A model generated the notes under the pieces. It saw only the letters and a list, made by a program, of their open reading frames with translations. It searched no databases and was not told the origin of the DNA. The position numbers and the translations under genes were made by a program. From Nephrocerus scutellatus (Eukaryota > Arthropoda > Insecta > Diptera > Pipunculidae), in contig OX352763.1 of NCBI GenBank assembly GCA_947095585.1, positions 119,273,287 to 119,337,286 of the forward strand: a DNA stretch of 64,000 bases, read 5' to 3'. Below, in pieces: positions 1-11,178 of the stretch; the first letter of the stretch is position 1; the number at the start of each line of letters is the position of its first letter.

Positions 1-1137
1 TCCTTTGATGATCTTTTGGGGTTTTTTAAATTTTCTTTTATTATTCTTTTGTGAGTCTTTTGGGGGTCTCTTGGGGGTCTTTTGGGGGTATTTTGGGAAG
101 CATTTTGAGGATCTTTTGAAGGTTTTTTGTGGGTCCTTTGATGATCTTTTGGGGTTTTTTAAATATTCTTTTATAATTCTTTTGTTGGCCCTTTGGGAGT
201 CTTTTGGGGGTCTCTTGGGGGTCTTTTGGGGGTCTTTTGGGAAGCATTTTGAGGATCTTTTGAAGGTTTTTTGTGGGTCCTTTGATGATCTTTCGGGGGT
301 TTTTAAATATTCTTTTATAATTCTTTTGTTGGCCCTTTGGGAGTCTTTTGGGGGTCTCTTGGGGGTCTTTTGGGGGTCTTTTGGGAAGCATTTTGAGGAT
401 CTTTTGAAGGTTTTTGGTGGGTCCTTTGATGATCTTTTGGGGTTTTTTAAATTTTCTTTTATTATTCTTTTGGAAGTCTTTTGGGGTCTCTTGGGGGTCT
501 TTTGGGGGTATTTTGGGAAGCATTTTGAGGATCTTTTGAAGGTTTTTTGTGGGTCCTTTGATGATCTTTTGGGGTTTTTTAAATATTCTTTTATAATTCT
601 TTTTTTGGCCCTTTGGGAGTCTTTTGGGGGTCTCTTGGGGGTCTTTTGGGGGTCTTTTGGGAAGCATTTTGAGGATCTTTTGAAGGTTTTTTGTGGGTCC
701 TTTGATGATCTTTCGGGGGTTTTTAAATATTCTTTTATAATTCTTTTGTTGGCCCTTTGGGAGTCTTTTGGGGGTCTCTTGGGGGTCTTTTGGGGGTATT
801 TTGGGAAGCATTTTGAGGATCTTTTGAAGGTTTTTTGTGGGTCCTTTGATGATCTTTTGGGGGTTTTTAAATATTCTTTTATAATTCTTTTGTTGGCCCT
901 TTGGGAGTCTTTTGGGGGTTTTTTGGGAAGCATTTTGAGGATCTTTTGAAGGTTTTTTGTGGGTCCTTTGATGGTCTTTTGGGGCTTTTTGAATATTCTT
1001 TTATAATTCTTTTGTTGGCCCTTTGGGAGTCTTTTGGGGGTCTCTTGGGGGTCTTTTGGGGGTCTTTTGGGAAGCATTTTGAGAATCTTTTGAAGGTTTT
1101 TTGTGGGTCCTTTGAGGGTCTTTTTAGGGTGTTTTTG
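1..1137. repeat. 144-bp tandem repeat array
   Basis: About eight units of a T/G-rich sequence. The anchor TCCTTTGATGATC recurs at 1, 134, 278, 422, 554, 698 and 842, with variant anchors at 964 and 1108. Spacing is 144 in most units and 122-133 where a short block is missing. Each unit is built from degenerate 11-12-base sub-repeats of the type GGGTCTTTTG, so the array has two levels of organisation. Because 144 is divisible by 3 and the motif lacks stops, long reading frames run through both strands. I regard these as by-products of the repeat and not as genes. The left end lies outside the window. Confidence 0.93.
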
Positions 1138-1313
1138 GGAGTAGCAGTAGCATTTATGGAACACGACAGCGAGGCCCGCCAGGCCTACGCTGGAAGGATG
1201 GCGTAGACCAGGATGCCCAGAGTTTAGGGATGCAAAACTGGATGCCATCGGCACTGGTGGAGAGACATTTTGCGGGAGTCCAGGACCGGACCCAGGTTGA
1301 AAGCAAAATATGA
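1138..1313 (+). mobile_element. RTE family A LINE, 3'-terminal scrap
   Basis: This is the last ~170 bases of the RTE-like LINE that recurs through the window (compare 44,490-44,640 +, and reversed at 12,860-13,040, 32,715-32,890 and 59,290-59,460). In the copies where the frame survives, this segment encodes the C-terminal tail after the reverse transcriptase. It ends in the family's ATGATGA simple tail. It joins the tandem array directly, so a 5'-truncated insertion at the edge of the array is likely. No target duplication was found. Confidence 0.8.
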
Positions 1314-4190
1314 TGATAAATCAACTGTAGTTGAACGATACTTTGAGGTTTATTCTATGAATTATGGATATTGTCCAACACAATACCTTTACGTCCTAAA
1401 CTTAGTTAAGTCTTTACACTGGATCGATCTACTTTGCCGATTTAATAAATTAATTGACTAAAATGAAAAAGGTTTTGCCTTTAAAGTCTTTTATGCTAGC
1501 ACTGGAAATAAGTTATGTGCTAGCGGCACATCGAGATTATCTTACAAAGTGTATTGTCGCAGTTATACGTATTGTTACTGTATTCTCAGTTAATTTGCAA
1601 TTGCCTGACAAATAGCCACATAATATAAATATAATAATAATTATCACGAATTCAAGTAATACGGGTGGTATTATAAACCATAACGACATAAATGTGGGTA
1701 ACAATCACATAATCACAGTCATTGCTTTTTATGGCCTCTGTGATTAAATGCTAAGATTTCACTGAAATTAAATCAAACTAAGTTTTGTGTTAGTAGTCAA
1801 TTACTATACACGGATTGCTTTAAGATAAATATTCAATTTGATATCGTGCTAGTCGGCATTATAAGCCATAGCGATGTAGAATATCATAATTGCCTTTGTG
1901 ATACTTAATGGGTAATGTAACAATCACAGTCATTGTTTTATGGCTTCTATGATTAAATGTTAAGATTACGATTGAAATTAAATCAAACTAAGAATTATGG
2001 TATCTTTCTCGAAGTTACATACTATACATGGATTGATATGAGGTAATTATTCAATTGGATATCTTGCAGTGCATAATATATAGTGGTTTGCACTTTTGTT
2101 GGGTGTTTTTTTTGTTTTGGGCAGCAATGAAAGTACACTCTCGTTCCACGACAAACGCACGGGCACGCCAAGTTGATATAGAGAATTCAGAAGGCGGGGC
2201 GGGCGATCATGTAGACTTACTTTGGATCTGGTAAAAATGCATGCAGCCCCAGATTTTGAGCCGCCGCAAATGTGCAACTGGCTCTTATTACGAAAAACAT
2301 AAAAACACAGTCTTGGTGGTCAAAGCAAAAATTCACTAAGACGCTTAAGTCTGTTTTTGTGCCATCTTGAGAGGACAAAACGAAATCCTCCTTTAGAGGA
2401 ATTTGATGTCGCAGTGAACTAACTGCACGGAAAATGGAACGAATTGTAATTGCAACGCAGACCGTAGTATTCAAAAGAGTACTAAGTGGCGTCTTGTACG
2501 GGAAGTAGAAAGTTTTTCTACCAACACACCCATGTACCTACCAGTCGTACTTGCAGAACCAAGCCAAGTTTCGTAAGTACATATACGTGTACTTGTAATT
2601 CTTAGTAATGGGTGCAAAACTTTTTAACGAGTTATTAACAATTTTCAAGTTTTTATTTTTATTTCCATCTGAATTTCTGTTTCCGTTTCCTATGTTTTGT
2701 ATATTTTTTTTATGTCTGCGAGTCACCCAACAAGGCAATCTATCAGTCGTACCTTCACAGTAAGGGAATTTTCAATAAATTGGCATTACAATGTCTGCTG
2801 CTTCCTTTAGTTGTAGTCTTTACATAGACGCAAAGTTAAGGTTACTTGACTAACTATTATATGAAAACAATGCATAAATTAGCTTCTCTTAACCTCATTA
2901 TGATGTTCTCTTGAGGCTTTTTTATAAAAAAGCCATTATAAATCAGCAAACAAGCATACTTTTCCATTAGTCCTACATGTTGTTGTTTTTGTCTGTTCAT
3001 CGGGATTTGGTTGAGTTGCATTTCTATTTGTATCTGTTGTATCTTACTTATGACCGTATACGTATGACGTGTTCCACTGATTAATAAAAATTATTTCAAG
3101 GTTGGTATTTCTGTTGAAAGCTCATTTATATTCTGTTGAAAGGATATTGTCATTGTAGAGGCAGACTAGTCGATTATTTATTGCTTTAGTAGCTTATCTT
3201 CAACCTTACTCGCATGTCTTCATAATTTATTCGCACCAGTATTCATGTATGTATCTAGACCGCTAAACTCCATGTTTGTAGTCGTAGATGAAAAAGAATT
3301 TCAATGGCAGCACATCAGACTTTCTAATGCTGGTGCAGCAGTCACCGCACGGTGTTCAGCTACGCGGCTGTGTCATTTAAGATCCATTCATCGTTTTCAT
3401 TTTTTTGCTCCAAATTTTGACTTCATCGCAACGTTTGTTTGACTTTGACTCCTCTGCTTGGTGACAAAAGTGATTTCAATTTTTTAATTTATATTAATTG
3501 AGTTTCCTTAAGTGCATTGTTCTTCGAGGGCAACAAAAATAACCGACGGAAATCCATATTGTAGTTCACGACTTTATGCGAGTACAGAGCTTAGTGCTGT
3601 GCACTGATGTGAATTTCAAATTGGCTATGCATGAAGGATTTTCGCTCAGGACATAGTACATTTTTCGTTTCCACAGCCGCATGAAAGTAGACAGACTCAA
3701 ATGAAAAACTTGCTTTTTCCTTAAATACTAGTTTGGATGTTGTTTTCGAGTATCTCCTTTATAAATATACCTCATTTACTGATTATTAAATAACACAAAG
3801 TAAACGTGGCTTAATACTTCAAACTTATAACTAATAATTAAATCACTTCGTGCATCCTGACAGACATTGAAGTACTACTTTTATGTGCAGTGAGAGCCTA
3901 GCAACGCTCTATGTGTAGTGACAGCGATAACAGAATCTAAACACCTGCCCTTTAAATTAATATCTCATATGACTTCAATTAGAATCCGTCTGGAACTGCT
4001 GGCAGCTGGCTTGCTTGGCTGTCTACCTAGCAAACCATCGAAGCAATAGAGGATCTTGGTACAGCTGTTCTTCTTTAAGAATTCCGCATTGTTCGAAGTT
4101 CGTATGGGCGATGGGGTGGCGTAGATCTATCAATTTCGTCCAACTTCCTAGCTGCATAAAATTCCTTCGATGTTAACATTTTATCTCTTA
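1314..4190. other. No gene recognised
   Basis: AT-rich sequence with only short chance reading frames. The one structure seen is the two-copy repeat near 1,666-2,075. If the K2P gene has upstream non-coding exons, they could lie here or in 6.7-8.07 kb, but nothing in the sequence identifies them. Confidence 0.55.
1666..2075. repeat. Degenerate two-copy tandem duplication
   Basis: Blocks recur in the same order with an offset of about 188-217 bases. GGTATTATAAACCA near 1,667 matches CGGCATTATAAGCCA near 1,854. The stretch around ATTAAATCAAACTAAG ends near 1,785 and again near 1,992. CTATACACGGATTG near 1,804 matches CTATACATGGATTG near 2,023. The change of offset shows a small indel between copies. 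No coding potential is apparent. Confidence 0.7.
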
Positions 4191-4194
4191 AAGT

Positions 4195-6720
4195 GTATAA
4201 AAAATAATTGAGGCAAGCCAAGCGTTCATCCTGGGAGCTCTTCTGGAAGAGGCTTCTGAAGCATTAACACTCAGAAAAATAATCCTCTCAACTAATCCAA
4301 TAATGCCTAGCTGTCTGAAAAAAGCTAATGGCTCGTGGACTACTGCTAGCGACTAGAATCGCAAAATCTGCTTCTATCTAGATACCCATTTACCAAATAG
4401 CTCTCATACTACCTACAACTGATCTAAATAATAATCAATTAGGTATAATACCAACTCTCGAGATATAATTGATAAGGACAAAGTGCTTTGGGCACTACAT
4501 AGCTTCAAACCATATAAATCTGCATAATTCCAGCCGAACTGCAAAGGACTTCGCTTCGCTTGAGACAATTTTCAAAAGTTGTCTTGACCTGGTCTATATT
4601 CCAGTCATATGGAGAGAAGTTAAAGTGGTCGTCTTCAGTTCAAAAGCAGGTAAATGTTCTCACGTCAGTCCAAAAGACCTCAGACCCATTAGCCTTTTGT
4701 CATTCCTTTTAAAAACATTAGAAATACTGATCGATATCCACCTTCGTACTAGTATTGACAAAAGACTTCTGTCCGTCGATCAACACGCGTACTGTAAGGG
4801 CAAATCTGTAGAAACAGCTCTGCATACGCTAGTACGTTCCATTGAAAACTCCCTTCATCACAAGGAATACTCAATGGTGGTTTTCCTGGACATCGAAGAC
4901 GAACGTCATAACATCTGCGATCACGGATGCACTGTCGACTTTGGGGGTGAACGACTCACTGGGTGAACTGATCTTCTGCTCACAAGTAGGATCATCAATT
5001 CAAGACTTGGTGTGTCGTCTGCCAAAAGATTTGTCAGCAGAGGTACGCCAAAAGGAGGAGTCCTGTACCCACTTCTTTGGAACCTGGCGGTGAATGAGCT
5101 GCTGGTTCGCCTGAGGGGGGAGGGCTGCGGAATGATCGCCTATGCGGACGACGTTACCATAGCCGTCTCAGGAAAGCACCCACACACCTTGAAAGAACTT
5201 CTGCAGAATGCTCTACATAAGCTGGACAGATCACTGTGATCTAGTGGTAAGCCCCCCAAAAAACCGAACTTGTCCTCTTTACGAGGAAATACAAAATCCC
5301 ATTCGTTAACCCTTCATCCATCAAGGGCACAAGCTTGACTTTCTCTGATAAGGCCAAATATCTTATAGGAAGCTTGAGTTGAAAACCCAACATACAAGAA
5401 AGAGTCCGTAAAGCCACAGTGGCACTCTTCTCAAGCAAAAAAGCCATAGGAAGTAAATGGGGTCTTCAACCGCATATCACTAATTGGCTGTACACAGCAG
5501 TAGTCAGACCTATCCTGCTATACGGTGTGGCTGCTTGGTGGGCTGCATTAGATAAAGCGATTAATCGCGACAAATTAAGTAGAATCCAAAGATCAGCTTG
5601 TCTTTGTGTGAGCGGAGCGCTTCGTACAACTGCCTTTGCTGCACTGGACATTCTGCTCAACCTTGCTGCACTCGACATCTTCGGCAGACAACTGGCTGCA
5701 AGCGCGGCTACTCGCCTCAGAGCAATCTCTCAGTGGACAGTGAATGATTTCGGCCACTCTTCTATCCTGAATTCAGTCAGGACTCCACTTGTCAACTTTG
5801 ACTACACCTTGCCGCAGCTCCACTTCAACAAAAACTTCCAGGTTGCCATCCCCTCCAGGTCTTCTACTTGGAAAATGAAGGAATTCACTTCTACACAGAC
5901 GGGTCGAAAACTGATGAAGGGGTTGGCGGAGGTCTTTTCAAAAAAAAAAAAACTAAATCAAAGTCTCTCTTTCCGTCTTCCTGATCACTGTAGTGTTTTC
6001 CAAGCGGAAATCATGGCTATTAAGGAAGACTTGTCTTGTCTTGGCTGAAGAGTAATGTCATATCTGTTAAGGGTATCCACATTTTCTCGGATAAAGTCCA
6101 TGGAATCAGTTTCCACAAATTCCATTCTAGCCCGGAATTGCCGATCGTCTCTTGAGGAGATGGCGGAGCAGTTCAACATTCACCTGTACTGGGTGCCGGG
6201 GCATAGAGATTGTATGGCTGATGAACTCGCCAAACATGGAACCACACTACCCCTATTGCCTGAATATGGTTCACTAGGCATGCCGATCGCTACGTGCTAA
6301 CTCATGTGGCCCAAGCTACATTCGAAACGCTCCAACTGTTTGATCTCTTTAAACAGACTGCACATTAGTGCCATTATAGGTGTCATAACTGGACACTGTC
6401 CCATAGGCAAGCATGCAGAAAGACTAGGAGTATTTTCCAACGATTTCTGCAGAAGCTACATGGATGAGGAGGAGGAGGAAACCACTCTCCGACTACTTTG
6501 TACGTGCCCAGCCCTCCTGAATAGGCGGAAGCTCCATATGGCAGCGTTCTTTTTCAACGATATCAACGATCTAACCCACATTGACATTCATAGTCCCTTG
6601 CGCTTCATACGAAGCTCCAAGTGGTTCAACGAGTAGGCGTGGAAATTTTCCCTAGATTCTTGTGGTATTACAATGGACCTTCACTGGTCTAAGTGCGGGC
6701 CTAACATTTTGCGAACTTGA
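4195..6720 (+). mobile_element. LOA-type LINE (RT + RNase H), degraded, 5'-truncated
   Basis: Broken reading frames in order encode: the region just before the RT (RPISLLSFLLKTLE at 4,680-4,725); the RT fingers and palm, with RGTPKGGVL near 5,040 and the catalytic YADD at 5,140-5,151; the thumb (LYTAVVRPILLYG near 5,490-5,530); then a ribonuclease H domain with FYTDGSKTDEGVGGG near 5,886-5,930 and WVPGHRD..ADELAK near 6,190-6,230. Order and motifs fit the LOA/I group of non-LTR retrotransposons, which carry RNase H downstream of RT. An A-run at about 5,941-5,952 and several stops break the frame. The endonuclease is absent, so the copy is 5'-truncated. The 3' end is placed near 6,700 only approximately. 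Confidence 0.85.
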
Positions 6721-8072
6721 TTTCGGTGTCGTCGAGAACAGTCTTTATATGTTTCGACTTCATATATTTTCACAAATATATATACAACGCAATTTATTTA
6801 TTAAAGTCCTTGGTCGGACTTGCCAAACGGCGCTTGGTGTGAGTGGCTGTACTCGGTAAACCTTGGTTGTAAAATGCATCGATTGGTCTAGTAGCACTAG
6901 CGCACTTTTAGATGGATTTCGTGCTCCAGCTTCAGCCGTTTGGGAATTATTTTGGTCTAGAGAAAGTGAAAATAAAAGAAGACAATATTTTGTAATTTTC
7001 TGGTTGTTATTGTAATTTAGACCTTTCTAGGCTTGGTCGTCTCCAGAAGTGGCTAGCCCGATTATTTCGCTTTTCCTCTGCATTGGAGGAAAATTAACGG
7101 CGGCCACCACGTGGATGTTTGATCGCACTTCCACACCACTCAGAGGTAGTTACGGCCTCTTGCAATTCTGATGCATTTTGTGTTATTCCCCCGCCGCGGA
7201 GTTAATATAGAGAATTTAAAAACTAAGCTTTGTCTGTATGTCTTTACGTCTCTGTTCTGTTCACGCTTAGCGCGTGCTCTACTATCTTATAACCAAAAGC
7301 AATTCTCCCGGCTCTCCTTTGCAGCTTAAATAATACCATCCATGTTACTTTGTTGTGCCACACTTAGTCCTGGATGGGATACATTGTCTTATACCGTCGT
7401 GAATGTATTTTTCAATACACACCAATATTGTCATTATGTGACCAGTTAGTACCTCAAGAATATGTTGAGGTCATCCCAGTTGGCTTTCCCGTTTAGCTAT
7501 ACTGTTAGGAGCTTTATCTTTAACTGCGTGGTTCGACAACGAGAAGCTAATATCCACTAGGATACATTATTTATCAACGGAATCTGTTCAATTTCTAATA
7601 TAGGTGGTACACGCTCTCATTCATTGTAGAACATTTCTAAGATCATCCTTGATGTTGAGAAAAATTCAAAATTATTCAAGACCACCAAATACCTTTGGTT
7701 TTGTCTGCAGTTCCAAAGACGCTATCGTTTTATCTCATCATAAGTCTCAAAAGTTTTGCATGGATAACAGTTTTGCGGTTTTTAAAAGAATAAGGATGTG
7801 CGCCTTACATACGAGTTTACTTGAAAAGGGAACGACTGTAGTTTAGAGAATGATCCATCGTCTTTCTATTTCATAATACAGGATACAGGCAATAAATGTA
7901 GAAAATCCCTTTTTATAGTGACAGGCGTATAGCATATATAAGGTAGCGCCTAAGCTTAAGTAGTAAAATTAGTTGATATACTCGTAGATATATTTACACA
8001 CACACACAAGTTAATATATGCTGTGCGTCGTTAAACTTCCTGCATAAGCCCTTATGAAATTTTTTTTCCCAG
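6721..8072. other. No gene recognised; upstream flank or intron of the K2P gene
   Basis: No convincing coding exon. A short CA run is present near 7,997-8,009. The segment ends in a strong splice acceptor: a pyrimidine tract TTTTTTTTCCCAG, with AG at 8,071-8,072. This suggests that the last part of the region is an intron separating an unseen 5' exon from the first visible coding exon of the channel gene. Confidence 0.5.
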
Positions 8073-8107
8073 TTATTACTCACTTGAAACTCAACAGAGA
8101 CTACCCG

Positions 8108-10880
8108 ATGAACGATGTACTTCCGCCTCCACCACCCCCACCGTTGGCTGCAGATGACTATCATTATGAACCACCATATGTGACATTGGCAAATCCAAAC
8201 GCAAACACATCCAGCAGCACAAGCATAAAAACATCCGAGGTTTCAACCGGCTTGTATAGGTATACATCTGCAGGCAGCCTCGGCGGTTTCCGCATGACCT
8301 CAGTTCCAACTGAATTTGCCGGAACACATAAAAGTAGTAACAAAGCAAGTCCGACACTGACAACGTACAAAGTAGGAATACATAATCATCCACCAAATCG
8401 GACACATCATGGGCAATTCTGTTCCTGTTTTGGATCTGCGGTAGCAGCGGATATTTCTTTCTGGCCGGCATTACTTGCAAACTTTGGCATTTGCCTCATG
8501 CTCATGGGATACATATTTTTCGGTAAGTCAAAGAACCAGTCAATAATAGGTCTGTCAGGTTCAGCAGAAAAATTAGTTAACGTTGAACAACAAAGGATGC
8601 AGTTTTTCCGTGTTGTCTGTCCGATCTAAATTCTATTTTCCAATTTTCAGAAAATCACTATCAGTTGTTAGTTGCTAGTTGCTAGTAGATGTTTTCCCAC
8701 GTGTTATTCTAAACAACTTTTTTTTACCACCCCCCCCTCTCACAAACAGGTTCATTTATATTCCTAACAATAGAAAGCACGGCGGCAAACGACTCTTCTG
8801 CGGACCATTATCCACTACAGACAGCAAGGACGTCGCAAACTAAATCGACTCTACAGGGCAGCAGAGTTTTCGACCAAATACCATCTGCATTACCAGTAAA
8901 TCCAGCAGCTCGACAGCAGCCACAGCATCAAGAGGGTTTCGCCGCTGCCGCCCGCTCAGATGGTGACAATGCGACAACACTGAGCGGAATTCGTCATTCA
9001 CCATTACCATCACCAGGGCCATTGTTATTGTCGTCCATTGCGGTATCAACGGAAACAAGCGATGACTTTGGGAACGATGAGGACGAGCATGAGCATGAGG
9101 ATGAGGATGTGGAACGGCAGCGAGCAGTAGAGAATATCTGGGATATAACAGTTTCCTTAAATATTCTCTACAAGGAGAACTGGACAAAGTATGTCGACCG
9201 GCTATGTCCGTGTAGATCAGATTTCCTGATTGTGTTGGTCCTTATTTCTGCTACTATTATTACTACTACTATGATGAGACACACATGCATTTTGTTGTTC
9301 TTCCTGCCTTTACAGACTTGCTGCTATGGAAATAGCGAAATTTCAGGACCAATTAGTTAAGAGACTTTCACTGGATTCAACCTTGTCGTCGCCGTTGCCA
9401 TCGCCAAACGTTGGCAAGAGTCCATCATCGTCAGGTCGAGCCCGATTTCGCATCGTTCCGGCACACCAACAAAATACGAAACAATATGACGGGACACATC
9501 AGTATCAGGACAATCAGTACGAGTGGAATTTTGCTACCGCGTTTCTTTACTCGCTGACAGTGATAACTACGATAGGTAAGTCGGAGTTCACCTTGCAGAG
9601 GCACCACCTCCCCTATTTTGCCTTATATGCATTGGTTGTGTGGTCGGTTGTAGTCGCAGGCAAAGAATAAAAACAGCCGCTTTAATATTTATAGCCAATA
9701 AAGATACACACAACAACAACAACAACCCATAGTTGATAAATCTACTACGTGCATCATGATTTGTGTTGTTTTGCAACAAAAAGCAATCAAAAGCAGACGC
9801 CAAACGCTCCATGCCTCCATGCATTATATGCGAGTTACATAAGTCACCAATTTTTAAAAAGTAAGCTTTTCGGTTGCCCAAGCGTTTATGGATGTGCGCT
9901 ACTCGGGAAGGACAAGAGAGCCCCAGTTGATGTCAGCGTAAAGCGAACCACTCGTAAACCTTGACATACTGTTGTTGTTTTTTGTTTCTTCTTCTTCTTC
10001 TTCTTCTTGTTTTGTGTCAGTTTTCCCAAACCAATTTAAGTAAAACGACCGTCGTCAGTCAGTAGGGAAATGTGTACTTAGAATCCTTTTCTTTTATTTC
10101 TTTCCAGGTTACGGAAATGTGGCGCCATGCACTGCAATCGGACGAATGGCCACCATATGTTACGCCACCCTCGGAATACCCCTGACATTGGTGTATCTGT
10201 CAAGTGTTGGCGGTGTCCTGGCAAAGCTTGTGCGTGAAGTTTGCGCTCGGGCGCTTTGCTGTTACCTTTGCTCCAATTGTGGTTATTGCTTTTACGATGA
10301 ACAGCACATGGCACAGAAGGCGACCGATTTGAAGATGAAGCGCCAGCATCAGCAGGATAGTAAATTGCGTGCTAAGCAAAATCATTTGGCCTATTGCTAT
10401 GTGCGACCGCCGCCGACCACAACAGGTGCAATGCGCAATGATTTACAGTTGGACTCATTTGACTCTATAAGCAGCAGCGCTGCGTCAGAGTCACGGCATT
10501 CGTCGCCGCTCGTCCTAACCATGCTGGCACCAATCGCTCTCTGTCTGACGCTAATGATCGTATACATAATGTTTGGGTCTTTAGCATTCGCCGCTCTAGA
10601 GGAATGGCCCATAATTGATGGAGTATACTTTTGTTTTATGAGCCTCACCACGATTGGTTTCGGTGATTTGCTTCCAGGTGGTGGCAACGGCGGCCGAACG
10701 AAACCGTCGCCAGCTGCAACTTGGTTCTGTTCGATGTACATATTGTCCGGACTTACGCTAACGGCAATGTGCATAAATGTCCTGCACGACGAAATATTAC
10801 AGCGCATGAGAATTATCGTAAAATTTAAAAAAGTCGCAGCAATGGAAGCGAAAGAAAGGAACTATTATGTGTCATCTTGA
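8108..10880 (+). CDS. Two-pore-domain (K2P/TWIK-type) potassium channel, four coding exons
   Basis: Plasma-membrane background (leak) K+ channel; two such subunits would form one pore. Exons are 8,073-8,522 (coding from the Met at 8,108), 8,750-9,188, 9,316-9,575 and 10,108-10,880. Introns start GTAAGT, GTATGT and GTAAG and end CAG, and the frame is kept across all joins, giving 628 residues. The order is: proline-rich N-terminus; M1 about 119-147, ending GSFIFLTIE; a long extracellular loop with an acidic/His stretch; pore 1 TTIGYGN at 369-375; M2 377-407; a cytosolic loop; M3 506-528; pore 2 TTIGFGD at 552-558; M4 576-597; a short tail ending at TGA 10,878. Both filters match the K2P signature. 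The M1-P1 loop is about 200 residues, against about 60 usual. A Met at 8,054 is in frame but lies before a strong acceptor at 8,072, so 8,108 is preferred. The orthologue was not determined. Confidence 0.93.
8523..8749 (+). other. K2P intron 1
   Basis: Begins GTAAGT at 8,523 and ends after a C-rich tract with AG at 8,748-8,749. It is a phase-1 intron that splits the glycine codon of the M1 sequence IFF-G-SFIFLTIE. Translation without splicing soon hits stops, which supports removal. Confidence 0.9.
9189..9315 (+). other. K2P intron 2
   Basis: A 127-base intron with donor GTATGT at 9,189 and acceptor TTTACAG ending at 9,315. Joining restores the reading KENWTK-LAAMEIAKFQDQ across the junction (phase 2). 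Confidence 0.9.
9576..10107 (+). other. K2P intron 3
   Basis: Donor GTAAG at 9,576 and acceptor TTTCTTTCCAG ending at 10,107. It splits the first glycine codon of the pore-1 filter (TTI-G-YGN). It contains a CAA run near 9,709-9,726 and a TTC run near 9,985-10,010. Interruption of the first filter at this glycine is, as I recall, a common K2P intron position. Confidence 0.92.
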
Positions 10881-11178
10881 CAATGTTGCAGCTGTGTGAT
10901 TAAGGCGAGCGTTTTTGGAGAAGGTCGGTCTTGGGAGGAAAGCTGGAGATGCGTTGTACGGATCGGTTTCGGTACGAGGTACTGGTAAGTGGTTTTATTC
11001 GTTTTCGTCATCGATTTATATTCCATCCCCAGTGGTAGTTTCGGTCACATATCGAAGATATTTTCTTCAGTAAATCCGGATTTAGTGAACGGATTTCCTT
11101 TAATTTTCTTTTATAAAAACTGAAGTCGATTCAGAAGAATGAATTAAGTAAATGTTGGAGGGCACCAATGGGTGGCGG
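10881..11178 (+). other. Probable 3' untranslated flank of the K2P gene
   Basis: This follows the channel stop codon. No AATAAA signal is evident before the inverted-repeat element at 11,179. A consensus-like donor (ACTG|GTAAGTGG) lies at about 10,985, so part of the 3' UTR might be spliced to a downstream exon. That is inference from one site only. Confidence 0.4.

Noticed and set aside
41..811. 256-codon minus-strand reading frame (and the 314-codon plus-strand frame at 5-949)
   Set aside because: Both arise from a stop-free tandem repeat whose unit length is divisible by three. No domain or start context supports a protein.
8091..8480. Minus-strand frame opposite K2P exon 1 (also 10,397-10,807 opposite exon 4)
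   Set aside because: Shadow of the channel coding sequence; no recognisable protein.
8523..8629. Unspliced extension of K2P exon 1 past 8,522
   Set aside because: It reads through a consensus GTAAGT donor into non-conserved sequence and a stop, while splicing restores the M1 sequence.
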